A stretch of DNA of 64,000 bases, from assembly GCA_041482015.1 (NCBI GenBank), contig JBGPCZ010000002.1:40613-104612 (forward strand). Direction: 5' to 3'. Positions 1-9,581 of this stretch are shown piece by piece. Positions within the stretch are counted from its first letter, which is position 1, and every line of letters begins with the position of its first letter. The notes beneath the pieces are model-generated. The model saw nothing but the letters and a program-made list of their open reading frames with translations. It had not been told where the DNA came from and ran no database searches. The stretch comes from JACQFK01 sp041482015. Its GTDB lineage: Bacteria > Planctomycetota > MHYJ01 > JACPRB01. The translations under genes and the position numbers were made by a program.

Positions 1-426
1 CGGCTTGATGTCGCGGTGGACGACGCCCGCCGCGTGCGCGTGCTCGAGGGCGCGGGCGACCTCGATCGCGACCTGCGCGGCCCGGCGCGGCGGGAGCGGG
101 CCCTTGCGGCGGAGGTGGACGTCGAGGTCCTCGCCCTCCACGTACTCCATGACGATGAAGAGGCGGCCGTTCTCCTCGTCGACGTCGTGGATGGTCACGA
201 TGTTCTCGTGGTCGAGGCGCGCGGCGGCGATCGCCTCCTTCTCGAAGCGCGAGAGCTCCTCGGGGTCGCTCGAGAGGTCGCGCGACAGGATCTTGATCGC
301 CACGCGCCGCTTGAGGAAGAGGTGCTCTCCGAGGTAGACGCTGCCCATCCCGCCCTTCCCGATGAACTGGAGCAGGCGGCACTTGCCGAAGGACTGGCCG
401 ATGAGCGGCGCGGACGTGGGTTCCAT
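1..426 (-). CDS. Ser/Thr protein kinase, N-terminal part (runs off the window)
   Basis: This is the first 142 codons of a Hanks-type Ser/Thr kinase whose 3' part lies beyond position 1. The glycine-rich loop reads GKGGMGSVY, the ATP-anchoring lysine lies in VAIKIL, and the last visible residues are HRDIKP, the start of the catalytic loop. ATG at 426 is chosen because the kinase fold starts about 13 residues later and a purine-rich GAGAGAGGGG stretch lies upstream. It points the same way as the kinase at 552-2363, 125 bp away, but has its own good promoter, so it can be transcribed separately. Identity as a kinase is certain; its C-terminal sensor region cannot be seen. Confidence 0.93.
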   Translation of the reverse strand, partial: MEPTSAPLIGQSFGKCRLLQFIGKGGMGSVYLGEHLFLKRRVAIKILSRDLSSDPEELSRFEKEAIAAARLDHENIVTIHDVDEENGRLFIVMEYVEGEDLDVHLRRKGPLPPRRAAQVAIEVARALEHAHAAGVVHRDIKP

Positions 427-466
427 GGGAAAAACTTACCCCTCTCTCCAGGTTTGAGGCGCGCGC

Positions 467-494
467 ATTATATCAGCGGCCCGGGGGAGTTCAA
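467..494 (-). promoter_or_regulatory. sigma70-type promoter for the kinase at 1-426
   Basis: On the minus strand a perfect TATAAT (472-467) is preceded by TTGAAC (494-489) with a 16-bp spacer. Transcription would start near 460, leaving a leader of about 34 nt that holds a GAGAGGGG ribosome-binding stretch before the ATG at 426. Confidence 0.6.
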
Positions 495-551
495 GGCCAA
501 AGAAGGCCGGGAAGATTCGCCGCAAAGGAGAGAACCTCTTTGTGACGGTTC

Positions 552-2363
<1,812 letters not shown>

Positions 2364-2390
2364 GGCTTCCCCTCTCTCTCCTCTATCCGT

Positions 2391-2407
2391 GTTATACAAT
2401 TTATAAC
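2391..2407. promoter_or_regulatory. AT-rich dyad between divergent kinase and ECF genes
   Basis: GTTATA, five bases, TATAAC: a perfect 6-bp dyad in an AT-rich island (about 2390-2413) within otherwise very GC-rich DNA. It lies 28 bp before the kinase start and about 110 bp before the ECF start, so it could serve as a -10 region for either strand, as an operator, or both. The function is inferred from position only. Confidence 0.4.
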
Positions 2408-2487
2408 ATACAACTTCCCCCCCGGCCACCAAAAAATGGATTTCGGTGTCAGTGGGGGTCTCGGCCAGCGTCGAGCGTAGTGGAGGT

Positions 2488-2512
2488 CCAAAACCTGCCT
2501 CGCAGATTTTGG
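2488..2512. promoter_or_regulatory. 25-bp palindrome shared with the site at 55716-55776
   Basis: The site reads CCAAAA, C, CTGC, CTC, GCAG, A, TTTTGG. Apart from the middle triplet and one base on each side it is a perfect dyad. It ends 5 bp before the ATG of the ECF gene, where a ribosome-binding site would normally lie. Two near-identical copies sit before the DUF1501 gene at 55797. The pattern suggests a transcription-factor operator or a dispersed palindromic repeat; the binding protein is unknown. Confidence 0.45.
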
Positions 2513-2517
2513 CACTT

Positions 2518-3000
2518 ATGGACTGGCAGAAACTGGCGGGGACGTACGGGGACCGCGTCTTCCTGGTGGTGCGGAGCATCCTCCGGGACGAGTCGCTGTC
2601 GCACGACGTCGCCCAGGAGGCGCTCCTCAAGATCGGGCGGGCGCTGAACGGGACGACCCCGGTCAAGGACTACGAGGCGTGGGTGCTGACGGTCGCCGGG
2701 AATGCCGCCCGCGACGCCCTCAGGAGCAGACAACGGAGGCGCGAAGTGACCATCGAACAGGACGTCGTCGACGACCGGAGCCCCGACCGGGGTCTCCTCC
2801 AGGAGGAGTCGCGGGAGCGCGTGACCCGCGCCCTCGAGGCCCTGCCCGCGGGCGCCCGCGACATCCTCCTCCTGAAATTCCGGCAGGGCCTCACCGGTCC
2901 GCAGATCGCCTCGGCCCTCGGCCTCTCCCTTTCCGCCGCCTGGCAGCAGATGTCCCGCGCGATGAAACTTCTCAGGTCCAAACTTTCGGAGCCCACATGA
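2518..3000 (+). CDS. ECF-type RNA polymerase sigma factor
   Basis: A 160-residue group 4 sigma factor. Region 2 is seen as the stretch around DVAQEALLKIGRAL, and region 4 as ALPAGARDILLLKFRQGL followed by a helix-turn-helix with LGLSLSAAWQQMSRAMKLL. The start at 2518 (MDWQKL) gives the usual ECF length. An in-frame ATG at 2446 exists but would add residues with no family similarity, and no good Shine-Dalgarno sequence precedes 2518. Its stop overlaps the next gene by ATGA, so it is translationally coupled to a protein with an anti-sigma-like N-terminus, its probable regulator. Confidence 0.9.
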   Translation: MDWQKLAGTYGDRVFLVVRSILRDESLSHDVAQEALLKIGRALNGTTPVKDYEAWVLTVAGNAARDALRSRQRRREVTIEQDVVDDRSPDRGLLQEESRERVTRALEALPAGARDILLLKFRQGLTGPQIASALGLSLSAAWQQMSRAMKLLRSKLSEPT

Positions 3001-4799
3001 GCTGTCCCACGGTCGACACCCTCGAGCGCCTCGCGCTCGGATTCCTCGACGACGAAGCGCCGGTCCGTTCCCACGTGACCGGCTGCGCCGCCTGCGCGAA
3101 GCAGATGGACGCGCTGGCCGGCGATCACGCGGCCATCGCAGCCGCGGCCAAGGACGTGCGCGTTCCGCGGATTGCCGAGCCGCGCCGCCGCCGCGCGCCC
3201 TGGCGTCCGATCGCCCTCGCCGCCGGACTTCTCGTGACGGTGCTGGTGGGAGTGATCCTGACGACCTCGAGTGTCGATCGCGCGACCTCTGGAATGCCCC
3301 CCGCCGAGGAAGCAATGAAGCGGAGTCAGTACTTCGACACCCCCATGGCTGACCCGGAGACGGTGTCGCCCAGATCCGCACCCTCGGTGACACCTGTACT
3401 CAAGCCGCCCCCGCCGCCCGCGTTGGAAGCAGGGGCGCGCGTGCCCGACAACACTTTCCGGGGCCCCGGCCTCAACCCGACCGTCGATCCCACGAAGGAC
3501 CCGCTCTCCACGTTCGCGCTCGACGTCGACACCGCGAGCTACACGATCGTCCGGCGCTACCTGAAGGACGGCATGCTCCCGCCCCCCGACGCCGTCCGCC
3601 TCGAGGAGTTCGTGAACTACTTCCGCTACGCCGACCCGAGGCCGCCCAAGGGCGCCTTCCAGGTCATCCTCGAGGCCGCGCCCTCTCCCTTTGACCCCGA
3701 TCTCCACCTCCTTCGCATCGCCGTCCAGGCGAAGGAGATCGCCGACACCGATCGCAAGGACTGCATCCTCACGTTCGTCATCGACGTCTCGGGCTCCATG
3801 TCGATGGAGAACCGCCTCGCCCTCGTCAAGCGCTCGCTCCGGGCCCTCGTCGAGCGGCTCCGCCCGACCGACAAGGTCGGCATCGTCGTCTACGGCACCA
3901 CCGGACGGAAACTTCTCGACCCGACGCCCGCCAGCCGCCGCGCCGAGATCCTCGGTATCATCGACGAGCTTCGCACCGAGGGCTCGACCAACCTCGAAGA
4001 CGGCGTGAACATCGGCTACGACCTCGCCGCGAGGCACTTCAATCCGAGCGCGACGAACCGCGTCATCATCTGCACCGACGGCGTCGCCAACAACGGCGTC
4101 ACCGACCCCGAGCTCCTCGTGAAGAACGTGTCTGACAAGGCGTCGAAGGGAATCTGGCTCTCGGTGCTCGGCTTCGGCATGGGAAACCTGAACGACGCGC
4201 TCATGGAGAAGCTGGCCGACAAGGGGAAGGGTAACTATGCCTACATCGACGACTTCAAGGAGGCGAAGAAGATCTTCACCGAGAAGCTCACCGGCATGCT
4301 CGAGGTCGTCGCCGCCGACGCGAAGGTCCAGGTCGAGTTCGACCCGCGGACCGTGGCGGAGTTCCGCCAGCTCGGCTACGAGAACCGCCGGCTCGCCCAT
4401 GCGGACTTCCGGAACGACAAGGTCGACGCGGGCGAGGTCGGGGCGAATCACCACGTGACCGCGCTCTACGAGATCAAGCTCAAGCCCGGCGCCGAGGGGC
4501 GCCTCGCGACGGTCCGCCTCCGCTACAAGGAGCCCGACACGAAAGAGGTCGTCGAATCGCAGGAGTCGCTCGGCCGCGCCCAAGTCCTGGGCTCGGTGAA
4601 CGCGGCCTCGCCCTCGTATCGCCTCGCCGCGACGGTCGCCCAGTTCGCCGAGATCCTCCGCAACGGGCCGCGCGCGAAGGCGGTGACGCTGGAGAAGGTC
4701 CTCGAGGAGGCCTCTCGCGCCTCGGCCGACCTCAAACACCCCGAGGACGCGGTCGAGTTCATGGAGCTCGTCAAGCGGGCCGCGGAGCTGAAGAAGTAG
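2997..4799 (+). CDS. anti-sigma-like zinc finger / transmembrane / von Willebrand A protein (YfbK-like)
   Basis: A 600-residue protein. The N-terminus carries HVTGCAAC (His26, Cys30, Cys33), the HxxxCxxC signature of zinc-binding anti-sigma factors, followed by one membrane helix (about 71-91). Outside the membrane comes a region starting near NTFRGPGLNPTVD and a von Willebrand A domain with the metal-ion-dependent adhesion motif DVSGS at 263-267. The tail (LEVVAADAKVQVEFDPRTV onward) matches the layout of YfbK-type proteins with a DUF3520 C-terminus. The ATGA overlap with the ECF gene supports a sigma/anti-sigma pair. The vWA half could bind an envelope partner and gate sigma release; that is inference. 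Confidence 0.88.
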   Translation: MSCPTVDTLERLALGFLDDEAPVRSHVTGCAACAKQMDALAGDHAAIAAAAKDVRVPRIAEPRRRRAPWRPIALAAGLLVTVLVGVILTTSSVDRATSGMPPAEEAMKRSQYFDTPMADPETVSPRSAPSVTPVLKPPPPPALEAGARVPDNTFRGPGLNPTVDPTKDPLSTFALDVDTASYTIVRRYLKDGMLPPPDAVRLEEFVNYFRYADPRPPKGAFQVILEAAPSPFDPDLHLLRIAVQAKEIADTDRKDCILTFVIDVSGSMSMENRLALVKRSLRALVERLRPTDKVGIVVYGTTGRKLLDPTPASRRAEILGIIDELRTEGSTNLEDGVNIGYDLAARHFNPSATNRVIICTDGVANNGVTDPELLVKNVSDKASKGIWLSVLGFGMGNLNDALMEKLADKGKGNYAYIDDFKEAKKIFTEKLTGMLEVVAADAKVQVEFDPRTVAEFRQLGYENRRLAHADFRNDKVDAGEVGANHHVTALYEIKLKPGAEGRLATVRLRYKEPDTKEVVESQESLGRAQVLGSVNAASPSYRLAATVAQFAEILRNGPRAKAVTLEKVLEEASRASADLKHPEDAVEFMELVKRAAELKK

Positions 4800-4813
4800 G
4801 GTACAATGGCTCC

Positions 4814-6928
4814 ATGGCGCCGGCGTCCCTGGCCTGCCCGCAGTGCCGGAAGAACTACAAGGTCAAGGAGTACGATCCGGCTCGCTCGTACAGCTGCCCG
4901 GCGTGCAAGGGGCCCCTCGTGGGCGAGGCGTCGCAGGCCCCTACGGTGGCCGTCAAGCCCGGGATCGGCTTCCGCGACGAGCCGCCGCCGCCCCCGCGCG
5001 AGATCCCCGTCCGCCTCGGCAAGTACCTGATCGACAGCGAGATCGCACGCGGCGGCATGGGCGTGGTCTACAAGGGCCGGCAGGAAGGCCTCGACCGCGT
5101 GGTCGCGATCAAGATGCTCCTCGGGGGATTCGCGGCCGATCCCGCGTCGCTCCAGCGGTTCCACCGCGAGGCCCGCGCGGCGGCGCGCCTCAGACACCCG
5201 AACATCGTCGCGATCCACGAGGTCGGCGATTCCAACGGCCTCCCCTTCTTCACGATGGACTTCATCGAGGGGAAGAGCCTCGACCGCCTCCTCCTCGACG
5301 GGCCGATGCGGCCGGAGCTCGCGGCCCGGCTCCTTCGCGACATCGCCCGCGCGGCCCACTACGCGCACGAGCAGGGGATCATCCACCGCGACCTCAAGCC
5401 GGGAAACATCCTGGTGGACGGCGAGGGGAAACCGCTCGTCACCGATTTCGGCCTCGCGAAGGACGTCGACTCGAAGTCGCTGCTCTCCGTGACGGGCGAC
5501 GTCATGGGCACGCCCGCCTTCATGGCGCCCGAGCAGGCCGAGGGGCGCGTCCGCGAGATCGACCGGCAGACGGACGTCTACTCGCTGGGCGCGGTCCTCT
5601 ACCGCATCCTCACCGGCCGCGTGCCCTTCGATGCTCCGACGGTGGCGGCGACGATCTACAAGGTGATCCACGAGTACACGACCGAGCCGGTCCGCCTCAA
5701 TCCGCGGGTCCCCGCCGAGCTCTCGGCCATCTGCATGAAGGCGATGGACAAGGAGAAGAAGGGGCGGTACGCGACGGCCGGGGAGCTCGCCGACGACCTG
5801 GACCGCTTCCTCTCCGGCGAGCCGGTGGCGGCGCGGCCGGTCACGGCGTGGCAGCTCCTCCGACGGAAGCTCCGGCAGCAGCGGAAGGCGGTCGCGGCCG
5901 CGGGGGTCGTCGCCGCGATCGCGCTCGTGGCGATCGTCGCGATCCTCCTCGTGGGCGGCAAGAGCGACCTCGACCTGATCGAGGAGAACCTCGCAAAGCC
6001 GGAGCTGCGCCTGACCGCGCTCGGCTCGCTCGTCGACGGGCTCGACCGGTTCAAGGACCGGAAGCGGGCCCTCGCCCTCGCGAAGGCCGCGATCGAGAAG
6101 GGGAGGGACGACGCCTCGCGGGAGCTGGCCTACGCGAAGCCCGTGGCGGATCTTGCGGAGGCGTACGCCGCGCACCTCCCGATCGAGAAGCCCGAGAAGC
6201 TGCGGATCCGCCTGGTCCAGCTGCTCGCGAAACTGAAATCGCGGGCGGCCGTGCCGGGCGTCGTCGACCTCCTCTACTCGGCTCGGGGCCCCGTCCGGCT
6301 CGAGGCGGTGCGGTTCTTCAAGGCGGTCCCCGACATTCGCGCGTTTCACGCGCTGGGGGCGCTCGTCTCCGACCGCGAGTGCGGCGAGGAGGCGCGGCAG
6401 GCGATCCAGCGGCTCTACGTGGGGAACGTGATCGCGTTCTACAACCCGTCGGCGGGGAAGATCGGGGGTGCGATCTCGGACCTCGGCTCGGCGATCGAGA
6501 AGTACAACAAGCAGATGGACGACCTGCTCCGCGAGACGGGGTCAAAGGGACCGAAGGACGGCGTGGAGATGGCGATTGTCGCGCTGCGCTCGCCCGACCG
6601 CGACGCGCGGACGAAGGCGGCGTACGAGCTGGGCGAATCGAAGGATGGCCGGGCGCGCGAGCCGCTCTTCGCGGCGCTCCAGGACGCCGACGACGGCGTG
6701 GCGCGCCTGGCGGCCGCGTCGCTCGCCGCGCTCGGCGCGGTGGAGTACCGCGACCGGATCGTCGAGCAGCTCAAGGCGCCGCGGGCGGTCGTCCGGCGGA
6801 ACGCGGCCTTCCTTTTGGGGAAATCGGGCGACAAGTCCGGGCGCCCGGCGATCGAGTCGGCCTACAAGTCCGAGTCGGACGCCGACGCAAAGTACGCGAT
6901 GGAGGACGCGCTGGTCCTTCTGCGCTGA
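4814..6928 (+). CDS. Ser/Thr protein kinase with N-terminal zinc ribbon and C-terminal HEAT-like repeats
   Basis: A 704-residue kinase. Two CxxC pairs (residues 8-11 and 28-31) form a predicted zinc ribbon before the kinase domain. The P-loop ARGGMG is near 78-83, the ATP lysine (VAIKM) at 100, HRDLKPGN at 191-198 and DFGLAK at 211-216. A membrane helix (about 359-382, VVAAIALVAIVAILLV) is followed by about 320 exported residues; the end (ARTKAAYELGESKDGRAREPL, VARLAAASLAALG) looks like HEAT or PBS-lyase helical repeats used for protein binding. ATG 4814 lies 14 nt after the previous stop and 6 nt after a TACAAT hexamer, so it may start on a leaderless transcript as well as by read-through. 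Confidence 0.94.
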   Translation: MAPASLACPQCRKNYKVKEYDPARSYSCPACKGPLVGEASQAPTVAVKPGIGFRDEPPPPPREIPVRLGKYLIDSEIARGGMGVVYKGRQEGLDRVVAIKMLLGGFAADPASLQRFHREARAAARLRHPNIVAIHEVGDSNGLPFFTMDFIEGKSLDRLLLDGPMRPELAARLLRDIARAAHYAHEQGIIHRDLKPGNILVDGEGKPLVTDFGLAKDVDSKSLLSVTGDVMGTPAFMAPEQAEGRVREIDRQTDVYSLGAVLYRILTGRVPFDAPTVAATIYKVIHEYTTEPVRLNPRVPAELSAICMKAMDKEKKGRYATAGELADDLDRFLSGEPVAARPVTAWQLLRRKLRQQRKAVAAAGVVAAIALVAIVAILLVGGKSDLDLIEENLAKPELRLTALGSLVDGLDRFKDRKRALALAKAAIEKGRDDASRELAYAKPVADLAEAYAAHLPIEKPEKLRIRLVQLLAKLKSRAAVPGVVDLLYSARGPVRLEAVRFFKAVPDIRAFHALGALVSDRECGEEARQAIQRLYVGNVIAFYNPSAGKIGGAISDLGSAIEKYNKQMDDLLRETGSKGPKDGVEMAIVALRSPDRDARTKAAYELGESKDGRAREPLFAALQDADDGVARLAAASLAALGAVEYRDRIVEQLKAPRAVVRRNAAFLLGKSGDKSGRPAIESAYKSESDADAKYAMEDALVLLR

Positions 6929-6929
6929 C

Positions 6930-7157
6930 CTACTTCGGCGGTTCGTCGCCGATCTTCTTGAACTTCCGGATGTACTGGAAGGCGAAGACCGCGCCGGCGC
7001 CAAGCGCCGCCGAGAGGAAGATGATCAGCGCGATCGGCATGTCCACCCGGAACAGCAGGAAGTGGACCTCGACCGATCGGAAGTTCAGGAAGATCCACAG
7101 GAGGAGCAGCGCGACGAGGGTCCAGCCGACGATCTGCCGGATCTTGGCGGCGTTCAT
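6930..7157 (-). CDS. LapA-domain (DUF1049-like) inner-membrane protein
   Basis: A 75-residue protein with two hydrophobic helices (about 10-24 and 41-62) separated by NFRSVEVHFLLFRVDMP, the pattern of lipopolysaccharide-assembly protein A domains (family name from memory). The short positively charged tail would lie in the cytoplasm. It follows the lipoprotein gene at 7164 by 6 bp on the same strand, so they are probably co-transcribed. A role in envelope assembly is known for some relatives and only inferred here. Confidence 0.75.
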   Translation of the reverse strand: MNAAKIRQIVGWTLVALLLLWIFLNFRSVEVHFLLFRVDMPIALIIFLSAALGAGAVFAFQYIRKFKKIGDEPPK

Positions 7158-7163
7158 CGCGGC

Positions 7164-8171
7164 CTACGGCTTGGCGGGGAGGGGGGCGATGTCCTTCTCT
7201 TTCGCCTTCGCCTGGAACGCCGCCCGCAACTGGTCCACGTAGTCGCGGACCATGAGGACCACGTCGCGCGTGTGGCGCACGACGAGCTGTCCCTCGACCA
7301 CCTGGAGGCGCACCTCCGAGAAGCCCCACGCGAACGGCTGGACGTGCGTCCGCACGTCCTCGACGAGCCGCTCGGGCTGGCCGTAGTTGGGCAGGAGGTC
7401 CTCCACGCGGACCGAGCTGTCGACGAAGACGGCGCCGGCCCGCGCGTACTGCGAGTCGCGGATCGCGCGCTTGTACTCGAGGATCGCGAGTTGCGCCTCG
7501 GCAAGGACCTGCAGGCGCTTCGCATGGCCGAGCTGACGCTGCGCGGCCGGGGTGTCGGCCAGGTTGAACTTCTCGTCACCGGCGGCGTAGGCCCCCGTGT
7601 TCTGGCGCGACTGCAGGTCGGCCTCCAGGTTGAAGACCTGCGTGTCCCACCACTTCTTCTCTTCCTTCTTGTGCTCGATCTGGTCGTCGAGCTGGGTGGA
7701 CTTTCGGTACATCTCCTCGGCGTGGCGGCGGTTGAAGTACTGGATCCGCTCGTCCTGCCCGCGCGACTTCCAGTCGGCGAAGAAGAGGGCCATCGCGTAG
7801 TCGGTCTCGTCGCGCGTCGCGAGGCGCTGGGTGCGCGTCCCCTGGGGCAGCGCGTAATTGATGACCGTGACCACCTCTTCCCGGAGCGACTCGTCCTCGT
7901 ACATGTAGAGGAAGAACTCCTTGCGGACGTGGGCGTCGAGGATCCGGAAGTCGGCCGGCTTCCGGAGGAGGTGCTCCATGAGCGGCGGGGGAATCGCGTA
8001 AGGAAAGATCTTGGTGCTGTCGGTCATCCCCGGGTAGTTGCGGATCTCGGCGGGCTCCTCCACGCGGCTGGACCACGTGTCCCCCGGGGCGCAGGCGGCG
8101 AGGGAGATGAGGAGATAGGAGGAGATGTAGAGATAAGAGCCGACGCGCAGGGCAACCGCCGGACCGGCCAT
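7164..8171 (-). CDS. predicted lipoprotein of unknown function
   Basis: A 335-residue exported protein. The N-terminal hydrophobic stretch ends in SLAACAPG, a lipobox with the modified cysteine near residue 27. The middle is charged and probably helical (DQIEHKKEEKKWWDTQVFNLEADL, then about 40 residues of AKRLQVLAEAQLAILEYK type), suggesting a coiled coil. Start choice is GTG 8174 or ATG 8171; GGAGGAG upstream fits both and ATG is given. It precedes the LapA-like gene, so an envelope role is likely. I recognise no family. Confidence 0.75.
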   Translation of the reverse strand: MAGPAVALRVGSYLYISSYLLISLAACAPGDTWSSRVEEPAEIRNYPGMTDSTKIFPYAIPPPLMEHLLRKPADFRILDAHVRKEFFLYMYEDESLREEVVTVINYALPQGTRTQRLATRDETDYAMALFFADWKSRGQDERIQYFNRRHAEEMYRKSTQLDDQIEHKKEEKKWWDTQVFNLEADLQSRQNTGAYAAGDEKFNLADTPAAQRQLGHAKRLQVLAEAQLAILEYKRAIRDSQYARAGAVFVDSSVRVEDLLPNYGQPERLVEDVRTHVQPFAWGFSEVRLQVVEGQLVVRHTRDVVLMVRDYVDQLRAAFQAKAKEKDIAPLPAKP

Positions 8172-8208
8172 CACGGAATCTCCTCCGATCCCCCTATCCC
8201 CTGACGCG

Positions 8209-9528
8209 CTAGACGCCGTAAAACTTGCGGTGGAGGGCCTGGACGGCCTTCGGGCAGTCGGCGTCGTCGACCACGAACCCGATGCTGATCTTAGAGGCGC
8301 CCTGGGAGATCATCAAGACATTTACGCCCGCCTCCTTGAGCGCCTGGAAGGTGTCGGCCGCGATGCCGGGCGTGCTCCGCAGCCCCTCGCCCACCACGCA
8401 GACGATCGCCTTGTCCTTCTCGACGGTCACCTCCGCGAATTGCCGGAGGTCGGCGACGGCGGCCTCGAGGTTGCGGTTGGAGTCGAGCGTCACCGAGACG
8501 GAGACCTCGCTCGTCGAGACCATGTCGATCGAGATCTTGTGGCGGGCGAAGATGTCGAAGATCTTCGCGAGGAAGCCGTGGCCCTGGAGCATCCGGGGCG
8601 TGGTGATGGTCAGGATCAGGTTGTGCAGGTTGTGGGCGATCGACTTCGGGCCCTTCGCGGCCGACTTCGCCTCGGCGACGATCGGCGTCCCGGGGTGGTC
8701 GGGCTTGAACGTGTTCAGGCACCGGACCGGGATCCGCTTCCGCACCGCGGGGGTGATCGTGGCCGGGTGCAGGACCTTGCCGCCGTAGTAGGCGAGCTCG
8801 CTCGCCTCGGTGAACGTGAGCGCGTCGATCGCCTTCGCGGTCGGCGCGAGGCGCGGGTCGGCGGTCATGATGCCGTCCACGTCGCTCCAGATCTCGATCT
8901 CCTCGGCGTCGCAGGCGGCGCCGATGATGGTGGCCGAGTAGTCCGAGCCGTTCCGCCCCAGCGTCGTGATGTCGCCGTTCTTCGTCTTGCCGACGTAGCC
9001 CGTGATGATCGGGAGCTTCGTCATCTTCGAGATGTGCCTCTTGATCTCCGCGTCCGCCTCGGGGAGCGGCTGGGCGCCGCCGAACTCGTCGTTCGTCAGG
9101 AGCCCGATGTCGAATGCGTCGTGCTGCTCGGCGGGGACGCCCGCCTTGTTGAAGAAGGCGGCGATGAGCCGGGTCGAGAATCGCTCGCCGAACGAGACGA
9201 CGTAGTCGAGCGTGCGTGGCGTCAGCTCCTTGACGAGCGAGATCCCCTTGAGGAGGACCTCGAGCTCGGCCATCTCGCTCTTGAGGAGATCGGGCGGCAG
9301 GCCCATCTCCTTGGCCGTGTCGTCGTGGCGCTGGCGGATCTTGTCGACGGACGGGGCCTGGCCCTTGACCGCCTCCTCGCCCAGCTTGAAGAGGTCGTCG
9401 GTGACGCCGCGGAAGGCGCTCACGACGAGGACGGGCTTCCGCGGAAGGCGGCCCTTGACGATCTCGACCACGTTGCGGATGCGCTCGCTCGTGGCGACGG
9501 AGCTGCCGCCGAATTTCATGACGATCAT
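8209..9528 (-). CDS. lysC: aspartate kinase
   Basis: A 439-residue enzyme that phosphorylates L-aspartate with ATP, the first step to lysine, threonine, methionine and diaminopimelate. The N-terminal KFGGSS (residues 5-10) is the kinase signature. FGERFSTRL and TTLGRNGSDYSATI are further active-site motifs. The last 150 residues hold two ACT-type regulatory folds (around ILTITTPRMLQGHGFLAKIF and VCVVGEGLRSTPGIAADTF), implying feedback control by end products. It stands alone with no amino-acid neighbours. An AATAAT hexamer lies 9 nt before the ATG with no clear Shine-Dalgarno sequence. Confidence 0.96.
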   Translation of the reverse strand: MIVMKFGGSSVATSERIRNVVEIVKGRLPRKPVLVVSAFRGVTDDLFKLGEEAVKGQAPSVDKIRQRHDDTAKEMGLPPDLLKSEMAELEVLLKGISLVKELTPRTLDYVVSFGERFSTRLIAAFFNKAGVPAEQHDAFDIGLLTNDEFGGAQPLPEADAEIKRHISKMTKLPIITGYVGKTKNGDITTLGRNGSDYSATIIGAACDAEEIEIWSDVDGIMTADPRLAPTAKAIDALTFTEASELAYYGGKVLHPATITPAVRKRIPVRCLNTFKPDHPGTPIVAEAKSAAKGPKSIAHNLHNLILTITTPRMLQGHGFLAKIFDIFARHKISIDMVSTSEVSVSVTLDSNRNLEAAVADLRQFAEVTVEKDKAIVCVVGEGLRSTPGIAADTFQALKEAGVNVLMISQGASKISIGFVVDDADCPKAVQALHRKFYGV

Positions 9529-9581
9529 AGGGCGGACATTATTCGGAATGGGGCATCAGGAATCAAGCGGAAGTCGAGGCC

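Noticed and set aside
2446..2517. Longer start of the ECF sigma gene at 2446
   Set aside because: Adds 24 residues without family similarity that include the palindrome 2488-2512; the sigma fold begins right after ATG 2518.
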